A DNA stretch of 38,508 nt from Rubrivivax sp. (GCA_022843905.1 JALHMT010000054.1:1-38508); one strand, 5' to 3'; shown: positions 27,056 to 35,710, counted from the stretch's first letter. Numbers and translations are program-made. The notes: generated by a model not told the origin, from the sequence alone.

Positions 27056-28558
27056 TCACGGTGCGCTGAAGCGGGTCGTCGCGATCCACTCGATGAGTGC
27101 GTCGATGGCCTGGCGCACCACGGGGCGGTCGTGGTTGGCGATGAACACCATCACTACCGGCCGGCCGTCGGCGTCGGGCACCATGCCGGCCATCGAGCCG
27201 ACGTTGCGCAGGCCGCCGGGCTTCAGGCGCGCGCGGCCATGGGCCGCGCTGTCCTTGAAGCGTGCGATGTAGCTGCCGTCCACGCCGGCTTGCGGCATGC
27301 TCATCAGCAGCTCGGGGGCGAAGCGGCCGCGCAGGCCCGCCTGCACCGCCAGGGCCAGCTGCATCGGGGTGATGCGCTCGATGCGCGACAGGCCCGAGCC
27401 GTTGTCCATCACCAACCCCTCGGTGGCGATGCCTTGTTCGACGAACCAGGCGCGCACTTCGCGCGCGGCCAGCTCGGCGGTGGGCGTGCCCGGCTCGCTG
27501 GCCGCCGCCTTCAGCCCCAGCGCCAGGAACATCATGCGTGTGAGCGGGTTGTCCGACCGCTTGTTCACCTGGCGCAGCACCTCGCCCCAGGGCCGCGACT
27601 CGCGGCGCGCCAGCAGGCGGGTCGTCTCGACGGGCGCGCTGGCCGCTTCGGCCTCGCGGGCCCGTCCTCGCCAGCTGCCGCCGAGCTGCTGCCAGGCGTA
27701 GCGCAGCAGGCGGTCGGCGAGGTCGGTGCGGTCCATCAGCTGCAGCGAGGGACGCTGCGTGCAGTCGCGCGGGAAGTTGCCGCGCAGTTCGATGCGCACC
27801 AGACCTTCCGGGCCGCTGCCCTGGACCGTGGTGTGCGGCGGCATCCACAGGCCCGTGCGACCCCAGGCCGCGCACGGCGCCTCGACGGCGCGCAGGCTGT
27901 TCACCAGCTCCACGCCGGGCAGCGGCGGCAGCAGCCGCGCGCGCACCTGCTGCGCATCGGACGAGATCTCCAGGTTCAGCAGGTTGCCGGCGAGCTGCAG
28001 CGCGTCGGGGATCACGTTGTAGGGAAACTCCGGTGCGTCGTCGAAGGGTGGCAGGCCGATGTCGCTGCGTGGCGGGTTGAACAGACGGCGGTCGAGCACG
28101 ATGTCGCCGGCGATCTCGCGCACACCCGACCAGCGCAGCTCGGCCAGCAGCGCCCAGAGCTGCGGCAGGCCCAGCTCGGGGTCGACCCCGCCGCGCAGCA
28201 CCAGGTCGCCCTGCAGCACGTCGCCCGCCACCGGCGCAGCACTGCGCAGCTCGGTGAAGCCTCGCGTGTTGGGTCCCAGTCGGTCCAGCGCCACGGCGCT
28301 GGTGACCAGCTTGATGGTCGAAGCCGGCTGCATGGACACGCTCTCGCGGTGGGCCACCACCGGCTGACGCGTGTGCAGCGGCAGCACGACCACGCCCACG
28401 GCGTTCTCCGGCAGGCCGGCAGCAGCCAGGGCGGCGCGCACCGGAGCCGGCAGGCCGGCGTCGGGCGGGGGCACCGTCTGCGGAGGCGAAGCGCAGCCCA
28501 GGCAGGCCATCGCCAACACGACAGCGGCACCACGCCGCCAGGCAAGACTCGAAGACAT
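27056..28558 (-). CDS. dacB: D-alanyl-D-alanine carboxypeptidase/endopeptidase (PBP4-like, S13)
   Basis: A 500-aa penicillin-binding protein that trims or hydrolyses peptidoglycan stem peptides in the periplasm. The N-terminal signal is lipoprotein-like (AMACLGCAS). The catalytic SxxK is S80-T-I-K83 in QPASTIKLVTS, and SxN is in NKRSDNPLTR. The third motif, normally KTG, reads K446-P-G in RLKPGGLRNVGSMAG, which is unusual and could weaken activity or beta-lactam binding. Two adjacent ATGs (28561, 28558) exist; both lack a strong Shine-Dalgarno. It is divergent from the cell-wall salvage operon and may share its control. Confidence 0.9.
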   Translation of the reverse strand: MSSSLAWRRGAAVVLAMACLGCASPPQTVPPPDAGLPAPVRAALAAAGLPENAVGVVVLPLHTRQPVVAHRESVSMQPASTIKLVTSAVALDRLGPNTRGFTELRSAAPVAGDVLQGDLVLRGGVDPELGLPQLWALLAELRWSGVREIAGDIVLDRRLFNPPRSDIGLPPFDDAPEFPYNVIPDALQLAGNLLNLEISSDAQQVRARLLPPLPGVELVNSLRAVEAPCAAWGRTGLWMPPHTTVQGSGPEGLVRIELRGNFPRDCTQRPSLQLMDRTDLADRLLRYAWQQLGGSWRGRAREAEAASAPVETTRLLARRESRPWGEVLRQVNKRSDNPLTRMMFLALGLKAAASEPGTPTAELAAREVRAWFVEQGIATEGLVMDNGSGLSRIERITPMQLALAVQAGLRGRFAPELLMSMPQAGVDGSYIARFKDSAAHGRARLKPGGLRNVGSMAGMVPDADGRPVVMVFIANHDRPVVRQAIDALIEWIATTRFSAP

Positions 28559-28626
28559 CATGTCGTGAATTCTGAGGGCGCGAAGGGTCGGCCACGTCCG
28601 GTTGCAGCCCGCGCATCCCGCTGAAG

Positions 28627-28651
28627 GACAATCGCGGCCGTGTGCACGGCC
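28627..28651 (+). promoter_or_regulatory. -10-like box and palindrome before the salvage operon
   Basis: GACAAT (28627-28632) is a possible -10, with TTGCAG 19 bases upstream as a poor -35. A palindrome GGCCGTG-TG-CACGGCC (28636-28651) follows, 14 bases before the ATG at 28666. It may be an operator or a hairpin in the mRNA leader that controls ribosome access. Confidence 0.35.
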
Positions 28652-28665
28652 AGCGTCTTCCTCTC

Positions 28666-29643
28666 ATGAATCCGGCGTCTTCCCGCGTGGGCCTGGGGCT
28701 CGATGCCGGCGGCACGCAGACCCGCTGGGCCCTCGCTTCGGCTGCCGGCGAGCTGCTGGCGCAAGGCCAGGCCGAGGGCCTGACCGGCCTGCAGATGCTG
28801 TCGCCCGAAGGCCGCCGCGCTCTGCAGGTCACGTTCGCCGACATCGCGGGGCAGGCGCTGTCGCACGCCGGCGTGTCGGCCGTCTGCGCCGGTCTGACCG
28901 GTTTCGACGGCGACACCGCCGAGCCCCTGGTGAACATGATGGCCGGCGCCTTCGTCGTGCCGGCCTCGGCCGTGCGCCTGTTCAACGACATCGAACTGGC
29001 CTGCCGCACGGCCTTCGAGCCGGGGCAGGGCGTGCTGGTGTATGGCGGCACGGGTTCGGTGGCGGCCTTCGTCGACGCGCAAGACAGGCTGCATCGCGCA
29101 GGGGGCCACGGCGGCCTGATCGACGACGGCGGCAGCGGCTACTGGATCGCACGCGAAGCGCTGCGCATGGTCTGGCGCGCCGAAGACGAAGCCCCGGGCG
29201 CGTGGCGGCAGTCGCTGCTGGCGCAGCGTCTGTTCGACGCGGTGGGCGGCAGCGACTGGTCGCACACGCGTCAGTGGGTCTACGGCGCCTCGCGCGGCCA
29301 GCTCGGCGCGCTGGCGCTGGCGGTGGCCGCGGCGGCGCACGAGGGTGATGCGCAGGCCCTGACGCTGCTGCAGGCGGCCGGGCGCGAACTGGCGCGGCTG
29401 GGGCAGGTGCTGCTGCGCCGCTGCGGCACGCGTCCGCTGGCGCTGGCCGGACGCGTCTTCGAACTGCATCCTGCCGTCGAAGAGGCGCTGCGCGCCGCGC
29501 TGGCGGGGCACGAGGTCCGGCCGCGCGAGCCCCTGCAGCCGCACGTCGCGGCCGCGCGTCTGGCGGCCCGGCTGGCCCCTGGCGTGGCAGCTGGCGTGGC
29601 AGCTGGTGCGTTGGCGGGTCCGCCCGGGCAGGGCCAGCCATGA
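28666..29643 (+). CDS. BadF/BadG-type sugar kinase (GlcNAc/MurNAc kinase-like)
   Basis: A 325-aa member of the ASKHA superfamily (BadF/BcrA ATPase, which includes N-acetylglucosamine kinase). PHOSPHATE-1 is GLDAGGTQTRWAL, the middle motif is LFNDIELACR, and GGTGSVAAF and GLIDDGGSGYWI form the rest of the nucleotide and sugar site. It heads an operon containing a MurQ-type etherase, whose substrate is MurNAc 6-phosphate, so phosphorylation of MurNAc or GlcNAc is the likely job (compare MurK). The ATG at 28666 starts at the conserved N-terminus; an in-frame GTG eight codons earlier is possible. Its stop overlaps the amidase start (ATGA). Confidence 0.85.
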   Translation: MNPASSRVGLGLDAGGTQTRWALASAAGELLAQGQAEGLTGLQMLSPEGRRALQVTFADIAGQALSHAGVSAVCAGLTGFDGDTAEPLVNMMAGAFVVPASAVRLFNDIELACRTAFEPGQGVLVYGGTGSVAAFVDAQDRLHRAGGHGGLIDDGGSGYWIAREALRMVWRAEDEAPGAWRQSLLAQRLFDAVGGSDWSHTRQWVYGASRGQLGALALAVAAAAHEGDAQALTLLQAAGRELARLGQVLLRRCGTRPLALAGRVFELHPAVEEALRAALAGHEVRPREPLQPHVAAARLAARLAPGVAAGVAAGALAGPPGQGQP

Positions 29644-30491
29644 CGCCGGCGGCGCCGCACCGTGTCGAGCTGCCCCGGCGCCGGGGACTGGCGGCGCTGT
29701 CGACCCTCGGCGCGCTGGCCCTGGCAGGCTGCGCCGTGGGGCCCGCCGGCCTGCGCATCGACACCAGTCACACCGCGCAGGGACAGGACAGCCGCGCGAT
29801 GTACCTGGTGCTGCACTACACGGTGGCGAACTTCCAGCAGTCGCTGCGGGTGCTCACGCGCGGCCCCGTGTCGTCGCACTACCTGGTGAGCGACGAGACG
29901 CCGCCCAAGGTGTACCGACTGGTCGACGAGAACCGGCGCGCCTGGCATGCCGGGGTGAGCCACTGGAAGGGGCACTCGATGCTCAATGCCGCGTCGATCG
30001 GCATCGAGATCGTGCACCCCGGCGTCATCGAACTGCCGCAAGGCAGCTTCTACCCGCCCTTCGAGCCGGCACAGATCGACCTGGTGGTGGCGCTGGTGCA
30101 GGACATCGTGCGCCGCCACGCCATCCGTCCCGACCGCGTGCTGGGCCACAGCGACGTGTCGCCGCAGAACAAGATCGACCCCGGTCCGCGATTTCCCTGG
30201 AAGCGCCTGGCCGACCTGGGCCTGGTGCTGTGGCCCGACGCCGCACGTGCGGCTGCGCTGCGGCCGCAGTACGAATTGCAGCTGCCCGAGCTGGCGTGGT
30301 TCCAGCAGGCGCTGCGCACGCATGGCTTCGACGTGCCGCAGCACGGTTTGATGGACGAGCCCACGCGGCGCGTCATCGCGGCCTTCCAGATGAAGTACCG
30401 GCCGGCGCGCTTCGACGGCCAGCCCGACGCCGAGACCGCCGCATTGCTGCAGGTGCTGATCGAGCCGTCCGACCGGGCGCGCGCGCCTTGA
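29640..30491 (+). CDS. N-acetylmuramoyl-L-alanine amidase lipoprotein (AmiD-like)
   Basis: A 283-aa zinc amidase that cuts the bond between MurNAc and the stem peptide. A lipobox ends in LALAGC31. The amidase_2 domain has zinc ligands His59 (LVLHYT), His170 (LGHSDVSP) and Asp180 (NKIDPGP), with Glu123 in IGIEIV. A peptidoglycan-binding domain follows (about 215-275, FDVPQHGLMDEPTRRVIAAFQ). This order matches E. coli AmiD, an outer-membrane lipoprotein. Start and stop overlap both neighbours by four bases (ATGA; TTGA). Confidence 0.93.
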   Translation: MTPAAPHRVELPRRRGLAALSTLGALALAGCAVGPAGLRIDTSHTAQGQDSRAMYLVLHYTVANFQQSLRVLTRGPVSSHYLVSDETPPKVYRLVDENRRAWHAGVSHWKGHSMLNAASIGIEIVHPGVIELPQGSFYPPFEPAQIDLVVALVQDIVRRHAIRPDRVLGHSDVSPQNKIDPGPRFPWKRLADLGLVLWPDAARAAALRPQYELQLPELAWFQQALRTHGFDVPQHGLMDEPTRRVIAAFQMKYRPARFDGQPDAETAALLQVLIEPSDRARAP

Positions 30492-32146
30492 ACGGCTCGC
30501 GTCGTCGCTTCGCGGCCGGGGCCGCGTCGGTGTGGGCGGCGGTGGCCCTGCCGGGCTGCGGCCTGCGACCAACGCTGACACGTGCGCCGGTGGACGATCT
30601 GCGCCCCGGCGTACCGCTGACGCTGGACGACGGCCCGCCGCCGGCCGAGGTCGACCTGCCGCCATCGGCACCCCGCGAGTTCCGCGCCGCCTGGGTGGCC
30701 ACGGTGGCCAACATCGACTGGCCCACCAGGCCCGGTCTGCCGACGGCGCAGCAGCGCGCCGAGATGATCGCCCTGCTGGACCGGGCGCGGCAGATCGGCC
30801 TCAACGCCATCGTGCTGCAGGTGCGGCCGGCGGCCGATGCGATCTATCCGTCGCCGCTGGAGCCCTGGAGCGAGTTCCTCACCGGGGCCATGGGCCGGCC
30901 GCCCGAGACCGCCTGGGACCCGCTGGCCGCCTGGGTGGAGGAAGCGCACCGCCGCGGCATCGAGCTGCACGCCTGGTTCAACCCCTACCGCGCGCGCCAT
31001 TCGATGTCGAAGACGCCGGCCCACGCCAGCCATGTCTCGCTGGCGCGGCCGGAGCTGGTGCGCAGCTACGGCGACCAGCTCTGGCTGGACCCGGCCGAGC
31101 CCGCCGCCGCTGCGCACACGCTGGCGGTGGTGAGCGACGTGCTGCGCCGCTACGACATCGACGGCGTGCACATCGACGACTACTTCTACCCCTACCCGGT
31201 GCCCATGCCCGGGGCGGCGGGTGCAGCGGGTGGTCCGAACCCGCCGCCGCCGTCCAACGGGCTCAACGCCACGGCACCCGTGCCCGACCTGCCGTTCCCC
31301 GACGACGCGCCCTGGCAGCGCTACCGCGGCGTTGGCGGCTCGCTGTCGCGCGACGACTGGCGGCGCGACCACGTCAACCGCATGGTGCAGACGCTGCACG
31401 AGACGGTGCACCGCATCAAGCCGCACGTGCGCTTCGGCATCAGCCCCTTCGGCCTGGGTCGGCCTGCACTGCGGCCGCCGGGCATCGAGGGCTTCAGCCA
31501 GTACGACAAGCTCTACGCCGACGTCGAGCTGTGGGTGGACAAGGGCTGGTACGACTACCTCGCGCCACAGCTGTACTGGGCCATCGACCGCGCGCCGCAG
31601 GCCTTCCCGGTGCTGCTGGACTACTGGGCGGCCCGCGTGGGCGGCGCGCGCCACCTGTGGTCGGGGCTGTTCACCAGCTCCATCGCCAGCGGCACGCGGC
31701 AGTGGAAGGCCGACGAGCTGCTGCAGCAGGTGGCGCTGCTGCGCCAGCGGCCTGCCTCGGGGGGCCACATCCATTTCAGCATGGTGGCGCTGATGCAGGA
31801 CCGCGACGGCATCGCCACCCGGCTGCGCCAGGGGCCCTACGAGCAGGGTGCACTGGTGCCGGCCTCGCCCTGGCTCGACGATCGCCGCCCGCCGGTGCCC
31901 CGGGTGGCCGCGGGACGGCGCTGGGTGACGATGCTGGCGGCTCCCGGAGACGCCAGCTTCCAGTGGGCCGTGTGGCGCCGGGCCGGCGGTGTCTGGCGCT
32001 TCGCCACGCAGCCTTCGCACGAGACGCAGCTAGAGATCGGCCCCCGCGCCGGTGAGCCGCCGTTCGATGCGGTGGTGGTCAGCGCCGTCAGCCGCACCGG
32101 ACAGGAAAGCCCGCGCGTCGCGCTGCGACTGGGCGATGATCGATGA
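30488..32146 (+). CDS. GH10-like (GHL10/DUF187) family lipoprotein hydrolase
   Basis: A 552-aa exported protein. It starts with a rare TTG that overlaps the amidase stop (TTGA); no ATG or GTG gives the signal peptide, which runs from NGSRRRF to the lipobox VALPGC. The catalytic region (about residues 60-420) begins EFRAAWVATVANIDWPTR and has LNAIVLQVRPAADAIYPS, HAWFNPYRARHS and DIDGVHIDDYFYPYPVP, all typical of the GHL10 (YngK-like) family, thought to be glycoside hydrolases. A Pro/Ala-rich insert lies at about 238-260. A C-terminal fibronectin-like region follows. In this operon a role in cutting peptidoglycan glycan or its fragments is likely, but the activity is not established for the family. 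Confidence 0.87.
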   Translation: MNGSRRRFAAGAASVWAAVALPGCGLRPTLTRAPVDDLRPGVPLTLDDGPPPAEVDLPPSAPREFRAAWVATVANIDWPTRPGLPTAQQRAEMIALLDRARQIGLNAIVLQVRPAADAIYPSPLEPWSEFLTGAMGRPPETAWDPLAAWVEEAHRRGIELHAWFNPYRARHSMSKTPAHASHVSLARPELVRSYGDQLWLDPAEPAAAAHTLAVVSDVLRRYDIDGVHIDDYFYPYPVPMPGAAGAAGGPNPPPPSNGLNATAPVPDLPFPDDAPWQRYRGVGGSLSRDDWRRDHVNRMVQTLHETVHRIKPHVRFGISPFGLGRPALRPPGIEGFSQYDKLYADVELWVDKGWYDYLAPQLYWAIDRAPQAFPVLLDYWAARVGGARHLWSGLFTSSIASGTRQWKADELLQQVALLRQRPASGGHIHFSMVALMQDRDGIATRLRQGPYEQGALVPASPWLDDRRPPVPRVAAGRRWVTMLAAPGDASFQWAVWRRAGGVWRFATQPSHETQLEIGPRAGEPPFDAVVVSAVSRTGQESPRVALRLGDDR

Positions 32147-33039
32147 ACACCATGACCCCAGCCCTGCCCACCGAGACCCCGCACCCGGCGCACGCCGGCC
32201 TCGATCGCTACGACACCGGCGTGCTGGTGGCTGCCTTCGCCGACGATCAGCGCCTTGCCGCCGAGGCCGTGCTGGCCGCCGGGCCGGCGCTGGCGCAGGC
32301 CGTCGACGCCGCCGTGCTGCGCCTGCGAGCCGGCGGGCGCCTGGTCTACGTCGGCGCCGGCACCAGCGGGCGGCTGGGCGTGCTGGACAGCGTGGAGCTG
32401 CTGCCCACCTTCGGCTGGCCGCCCGACCGCGCCGTGGCCTTGCTGGCCGGCGGGCCGGGGGCCATGTACCTGGCCGTGGAAGGCGCCGAGGACGACCGTG
32501 CCCAGGGCGTGGCCGACCTGCAGGCGCAGCAGCCCACGCCGGACGACGTCGTGCTGTGCATCGCCGCCAGCGGCGGCACGCCCTACGTGCTGGGTGCCCT
32601 GCAGGCCGCGCGGGCGGCCGGGGCGCTGACGGTGGGCTTGGCCAACAACCCCGGCGCGCCGGTGGCCGCCGAGGCCGACATCGGCGTCGTGCTGGACACC
32701 GGGCCCGAGGTCATCTCGGGCAGCACGCGGCTGAAGGCCGGCACGGCGCAGAAGATCGCGCTGAACACCTTCAGCAGCAGCGTGATGGTGCGGCTGCATA
32801 AGGTCTACGGCAACCTGATGGTGGACCTGCGGGCCACCAACGCGAAGCTGGTGCGTCGCGCGCTGCGCCTGACGCTGCTGGCCAGCGGCGCCTCCGAGCC
32901 CGAGGCGCGGGCTGCGCTGCAGGCCGCCGGACAACGCGTGAAGGTGGCCATCGTGATGCTGCGTGCCGGGGTGGATGCGCCCGAGGCCGAACGCCGGCTC
33001 GAAGCCGCCGGCGGCAGCGTGCACGGAGCGACGATGTGA
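32143..33039 (+). CDS. murQ: N-acetylmuramic acid 6-phosphate etherase (MurQ)
   Basis: A 298-aa SIS-fold enzyme that removes D-lactate from MurNAc 6-phosphate to give GlcNAc 6-phosphate. It shows VGAGTSGRLGVLDSVELLPTFG with Glu85 and GAEDD with Glu116, matching the two essential glutamates of E. coli MurQ, and the signature PEVISGSTRLKAGTAQK. The N-terminal motif is slightly degenerate compared with other MurQ proteins (TETPHPAHAGLDRYDT). The start overlaps the upstream stop (ATGA) and the stop overlaps the next start (GTGA). It is the clearest indicator that this operon recycles cell wall. Confidence 0.93.
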   Translation: MNTMTPALPTETPHPAHAGLDRYDTGVLVAAFADDQRLAAEAVLAAGPALAQAVDAAVLRLRAGGRLVYVGAGTSGRLGVLDSVELLPTFGWPPDRAVALLAGGPGAMYLAVEGAEDDRAQGVADLQAQQPTPDDVVLCIAASGGTPYVLGALQAARAAGALTVGLANNPGAPVAAEADIGVVLDTGPEVISGSTRLKAGTAQKIALNTFSSSVMVRLHKVYGNLMVDLRATNAKLVRRALRLTLLASGASEPEARAALQAAGQRVKVAIVMLRAGVDAPEAERRLEAAGGSVHGATM

Positions 33040-34220
33040 GCCCGGCCGCCGGCGGACGCTTCGTCTCGCTGGACGTGTTCCGCGGCGCCAGCGTGGCGCT
33101 GATGATCCTGGTCAACAACCCGGGCAGCTGGAGCCAGCTCTACGGGCCGCTGGCCCATGCGCCCTGGCACGGCGTGACGCCCACCGACCTGGTCTTTCCC
33201 TTCTTCCTGTTCGCCGTGGGCAACGCGCTGGCCCTGGTGATGCCGGCGCTGCAGCAGGGCGGGGCGGCGGTGTTCTGGCGCAAGGTGGTGCAGCGCACGC
33301 TGCTCATCTTCCTCATCGGCCTGCTGCTGAACTGGAGCCCCTTCGTGCGCTGGGACGTGCAGGGCGAACTGGCGATGCGCAGCCTGGAGAACCTGCGCGT
33401 GATGGGCGTGCTGCAGCGCATCGCACTGGCCTGGGGCGCCGCGGCCGTCATCGTCTGGCTGCTCGGTCAGCGTGCTGCGGCCTGGGCGGCGGCGGCGCTG
33501 CTGCTGGGCTACTGGGGCGCCTGCCATCTGTGGGGCGCGGCGGGTGACCCCTACAGCCTGGAAGGCTTCTTCGGCACCGCGCTCGACCGCGCGCTGCTCG
33601 GGCCGCAGCACCTGTACAAGGGCGAGGGCGTGCCTTTCGACCCTGAAGGCCTGGCCAGCACCGTGCCAGCGGTGGCGCAGGTGCTGCTGGGCTACTTTGC
33701 CGGCGTGGCGGTGCAGCGCCGGCCGCCCGACGCGGCGATGGTGGTGCGCCTGTTCGTGGCCGGCTGCGCCGCGCTGGCGCTGGCCTGGGCCTGGCAGTTG
33801 CAGATGCCGTTGAACAAGAAGCTCTGGACGTCCAGCTACGTGCTGCACACCACGGGCCTGGCCCTGCTGGCACTGGCGCTGCTGATCGACACCATCGAAC
33901 TGCGCGGGCGCCGCCCTGGCTGGCGCGGCGCCTGGGTCGGCTTCTTCGAAGTGTTCGGACGCAATGCCCTCTTCGTCTTCGTGCTCAGCGGCTTCCTGCC
34001 TCGGGTGCTGGCGCTGCTGCGCTGGCCCGACGGGCTGGATGCCGAAGGCCGGCCGCGCTGGTTGTCACCGCTGCCCTGGCTCTACCGCACGCTGTTCGCG
34101 CCGATCGGGCAGGTCAGCGACCCCCGGCTCGGCTCGCTGCTGTACGCGGTGGCCAACCTCGCGGTCTTCTGGGCGCTGGCACGCTGGCTGGACCGGCGGC
34201 GCATCTACATCCGGGTCTAG
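33036..34220 (+). CDS. NagX-like/heparan-alpha-glucosaminide N-acetyltransferase family membrane protein
   Basis: A 394-aa integral membrane protein with about ten hydrophobic segments. It opens RFVSLDVFRGASVALMILVNNPG and has the WHGVTPTDLVFPFFLFAVGNALAL stretch that defines the DUF5009/HGSNAT (NagX) family. Related NagX genes occur in GlcNAc and MurNAc use clusters of other bacteria, where a transport or acyl-transfer role is suggested. Here it may import or modify muropeptide sugars, possibly replacing a classical permease such as AmpG or MurP, neither of which is in the window. GTG start overlapping the murQ stop; last gene of the operon. Confidence 0.88.
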   Translation: MSPAAGGRFVSLDVFRGASVALMILVNNPGSWSQLYGPLAHAPWHGVTPTDLVFPFFLFAVGNALALVMPALQQGGAAVFWRKVVQRTLLIFLIGLLLNWSPFVRWDVQGELAMRSLENLRVMGVLQRIALAWGAAAVIVWLLGQRAAAWAAAALLLGYWGACHLWGAAGDPYSLEGFFGTALDRALLGPQHLYKGEGVPFDPEGLASTVPAVAQVLLGYFAGVAVQRRPPDAAMVVRLFVAGCAALALAWAWQLQMPLNKKLWTSSYVLHTTGLALLALALLIDTIELRGRRPGWRGAWVGFFEVFGRNALFVFVLSGFLPRVLALLRWPDGLDAEGRPRWLSPLPWLYRTLFAPIGQVSDPRLGSLLYAVANLAVFWALARWLDRRRIYIRV

Positions 34221-34231
34221 ACCGGTCCATT

Positions 34232-34819
34232 TCAGGGGCAGGTGGCCGTCTGGGCTGCCCGGGCAGGCACCCGATCGAGCACCACAGGCCCCAGAACGAT
34301 GCGCCCATCGGCCTGACGCACCGTGACGGCCAGCGATGCACCAGAAACGTCCACGGTCTCGACCGACAGCGTGCCGGGTTCCGGCGTGAGCGACCGGGAC
34401 GAGGTGAAACGGCCGAAGAAGCGCGCGTCGTTCAGGGCGGCGATCCCCCAATCGCCTTCGAAGCGGAGCTTCTGGCACGGCGATTCGAGCTGGATGCTGT
34501 TGGCCTCGATGGCCACCGAGATGTCGCCGCCCTTGGCCGCGTCGCTGAAGTTCGTCAAGACTGTCCCCTGAAGAGTCGGGTCGCCACCGCTGGTGACACC
34601 GTTGGCCGGCACCGTGCAGTGGAGCAGTGGGGCAAATGCCGTGCCACAAACGCTGGCCGGCTGGGCCGAGAAGGCGCCCAGGTTGCCCGAGCTGAGTTCG
34701 CCGCCGATGCCGGTGCCGCCGGTGCCGGGGCCGCAGCCGCCCAGCGTGCTCATGACGCCCAGCGTGGCCAGGCACAGCAGCACGGCGGCGGCTCGTTGAT
34801 GAAGGGCTGAGCGCTTCAT
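34232..34819 (-). CDS. Small lipoprotein of unknown function
   Basis: A 195-aa predicted lipoprotein. The signal ends in the lipobox STLGGC, followed by a Gly-rich linker (GPGTGGTGIGG). The rest looks like a beta-rich domain with a few cysteines and an OB-like pattern, but no family was recognised. Its ATG overlaps the stop of the DUF6502-like gene (ATGA), so the two are translated together. It ends 12 bp from the end of the salvage operon, convergently. Confidence 0.8.
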   Translation of the reverse strand: MKRSALHQRAAAVLLCLATLGVMSTLGGCGPGTGGTGIGGELSSGNLGAFSAQPASVCGTAFAPLLHCTVPANGVTSGGDPTLQGTVLTNFSDAAKGGDISVAIEANSIQLESPCQKLRFEGDWGIAALNDARFFGRFTSSRSLTPEPGTLSVETVDVSGASLAVTVRQADGRIVLGPVVLDRVPARAAQTATCP

Positions 34820-35628
34820 GGTTTGGGGGGCTCCCTGTCGCTGTAGAAGTAGACGCCGAAGCGGGCGCGATGGATACGTTGTTCAGGGCGCGCCTGGGCT
34901 TCGTCCAGGTCGAAGCGGCTCTGCGCCTCGCCCATCACCTCGTGGAAGGCCAGCTTCCAGGCCTTCACGGCGGCCTGCTGCAGCTTCACGGCCGACTCGG
35001 CGGTGATCTGGTCGACGAAGACCGCCTGTTCCAGCAGGTCGCGTTCACCCTGCAGGTTCAGCGTGGCCGCCAGCGCGTGGTCGTGCAGGTTGTCGGCCAG
35101 CAGCGCCGACATCTCGGTGAAGCCCTGGCGCGGCAGGAAGGCGTCGACGCACAGGCGCACGCCGCTGTCGTCTTCCTCGGCGACGCCCAGGCGCTTTAGT
35201 TCGTCGAGCAGGGCGCGCGGGCGCACGTCGTGGCTGACCTGCGACACCAGCGCCTCGAAGCTGCCCGCGCCGCCGCTTCTGGGCAGCACGCGCGGTCGGC
35301 CGTCGCGCTGGCGGAACTCGGCGTCCTGCAGCCAGCGCGCCACCACCTCGCTGGCCGGGCCCATCGTGGCCGGTGGGGGCGACTGCGCCACCTCGGTGCG
35401 CAGCAGCGTGCGCACGTCGCGCCGGTGCACGCCGCTGAGCAGGGTGATCGCGCTGTCGGTCTGCGGCATGCCGCGCTGCGCCAGTTCGGCCTGCGCCGCG
35501 GCCAGGAACACGCGCTTCAACGCAGCCGCCAGCGCCGTGTAGGTGACGCCGTGGCGCAACAGCAGCCGCACCATGGGCTGCATCACCTTCAGCACGGCGT
35601 TCAGGACGACGTCGGCGCGCTCTGTCAT
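34816..35628 (-). CDS. DUF6502-like protein, possible DNA-binding regulator
   Basis: A 270-aa cytosolic protein resembling the DUF6502 family. The N-terminal part (VLNAVLKVMQPMVRLLLRHG, TYTALAAALKRVFL) is helical and is followed by SAITLLSGVHRRDVRTLLR, which reads like a helix-turn-helix recognition region. The C-terminal half is helical and charged. GAGGGAAG before the ATG at 35628 sets the start; 38 upstream codons in the same frame run into the promoter palindrome. It is divergent from the beta-propeller gene and overlaps the small lipoprotein gene. A regulatory role is inference from its N-terminus and context. Confidence 0.75.
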   Translation of the reverse strand: MTERADVVLNAVLKVMQPMVRLLLRHGVTYTALAAALKRVFLAAAQAELAQRGMPQTDSAITLLSGVHRRDVRTLLRTEVAQSPPPATMGPASEVVARWLQDAEFRQRDGRPRVLPRSGGAGSFEALVSQVSHDVRPRALLDELKRLGVAEEDDSGVRLCVDAFLPRQGFTEMSALLADNLHDHALAATLNLQGERDLLEQAVFVDQITAESAVKLQQAAVKAWKLAFHEVMGEAQSRFDLDEAQARPEQRIHRARFGVYFYSDREPPKP

Positions 35629-35673
35629 GGGGCTTCCCTCCGCGCCGCATTTTCGGCGTTGTGGAAGGGGGGC

Positions 35674-35710
35674 TTGACCAGAGTATTCATTGTGTGGGAT
35701 ATTTTCCCAC
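35674..35710 (+). promoter_or_regulatory. Promoter of the beta-propeller gene with a palindromic operator
   Basis: TTGACC (35674-35679), 18 bases, GATATT (35698-35703) make a fair sigma-70 promoter. GTGGGA-TATTT-TCCCAC (35694-35710) is a palindrome with perfect 6-bp arms centred on the -10, in an AT-rich island between the divergent genes at 35628 and 35779. A protein bound there would block transcription. The divergent DUF6502-like protein is the natural candidate. Confidence 0.55.
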
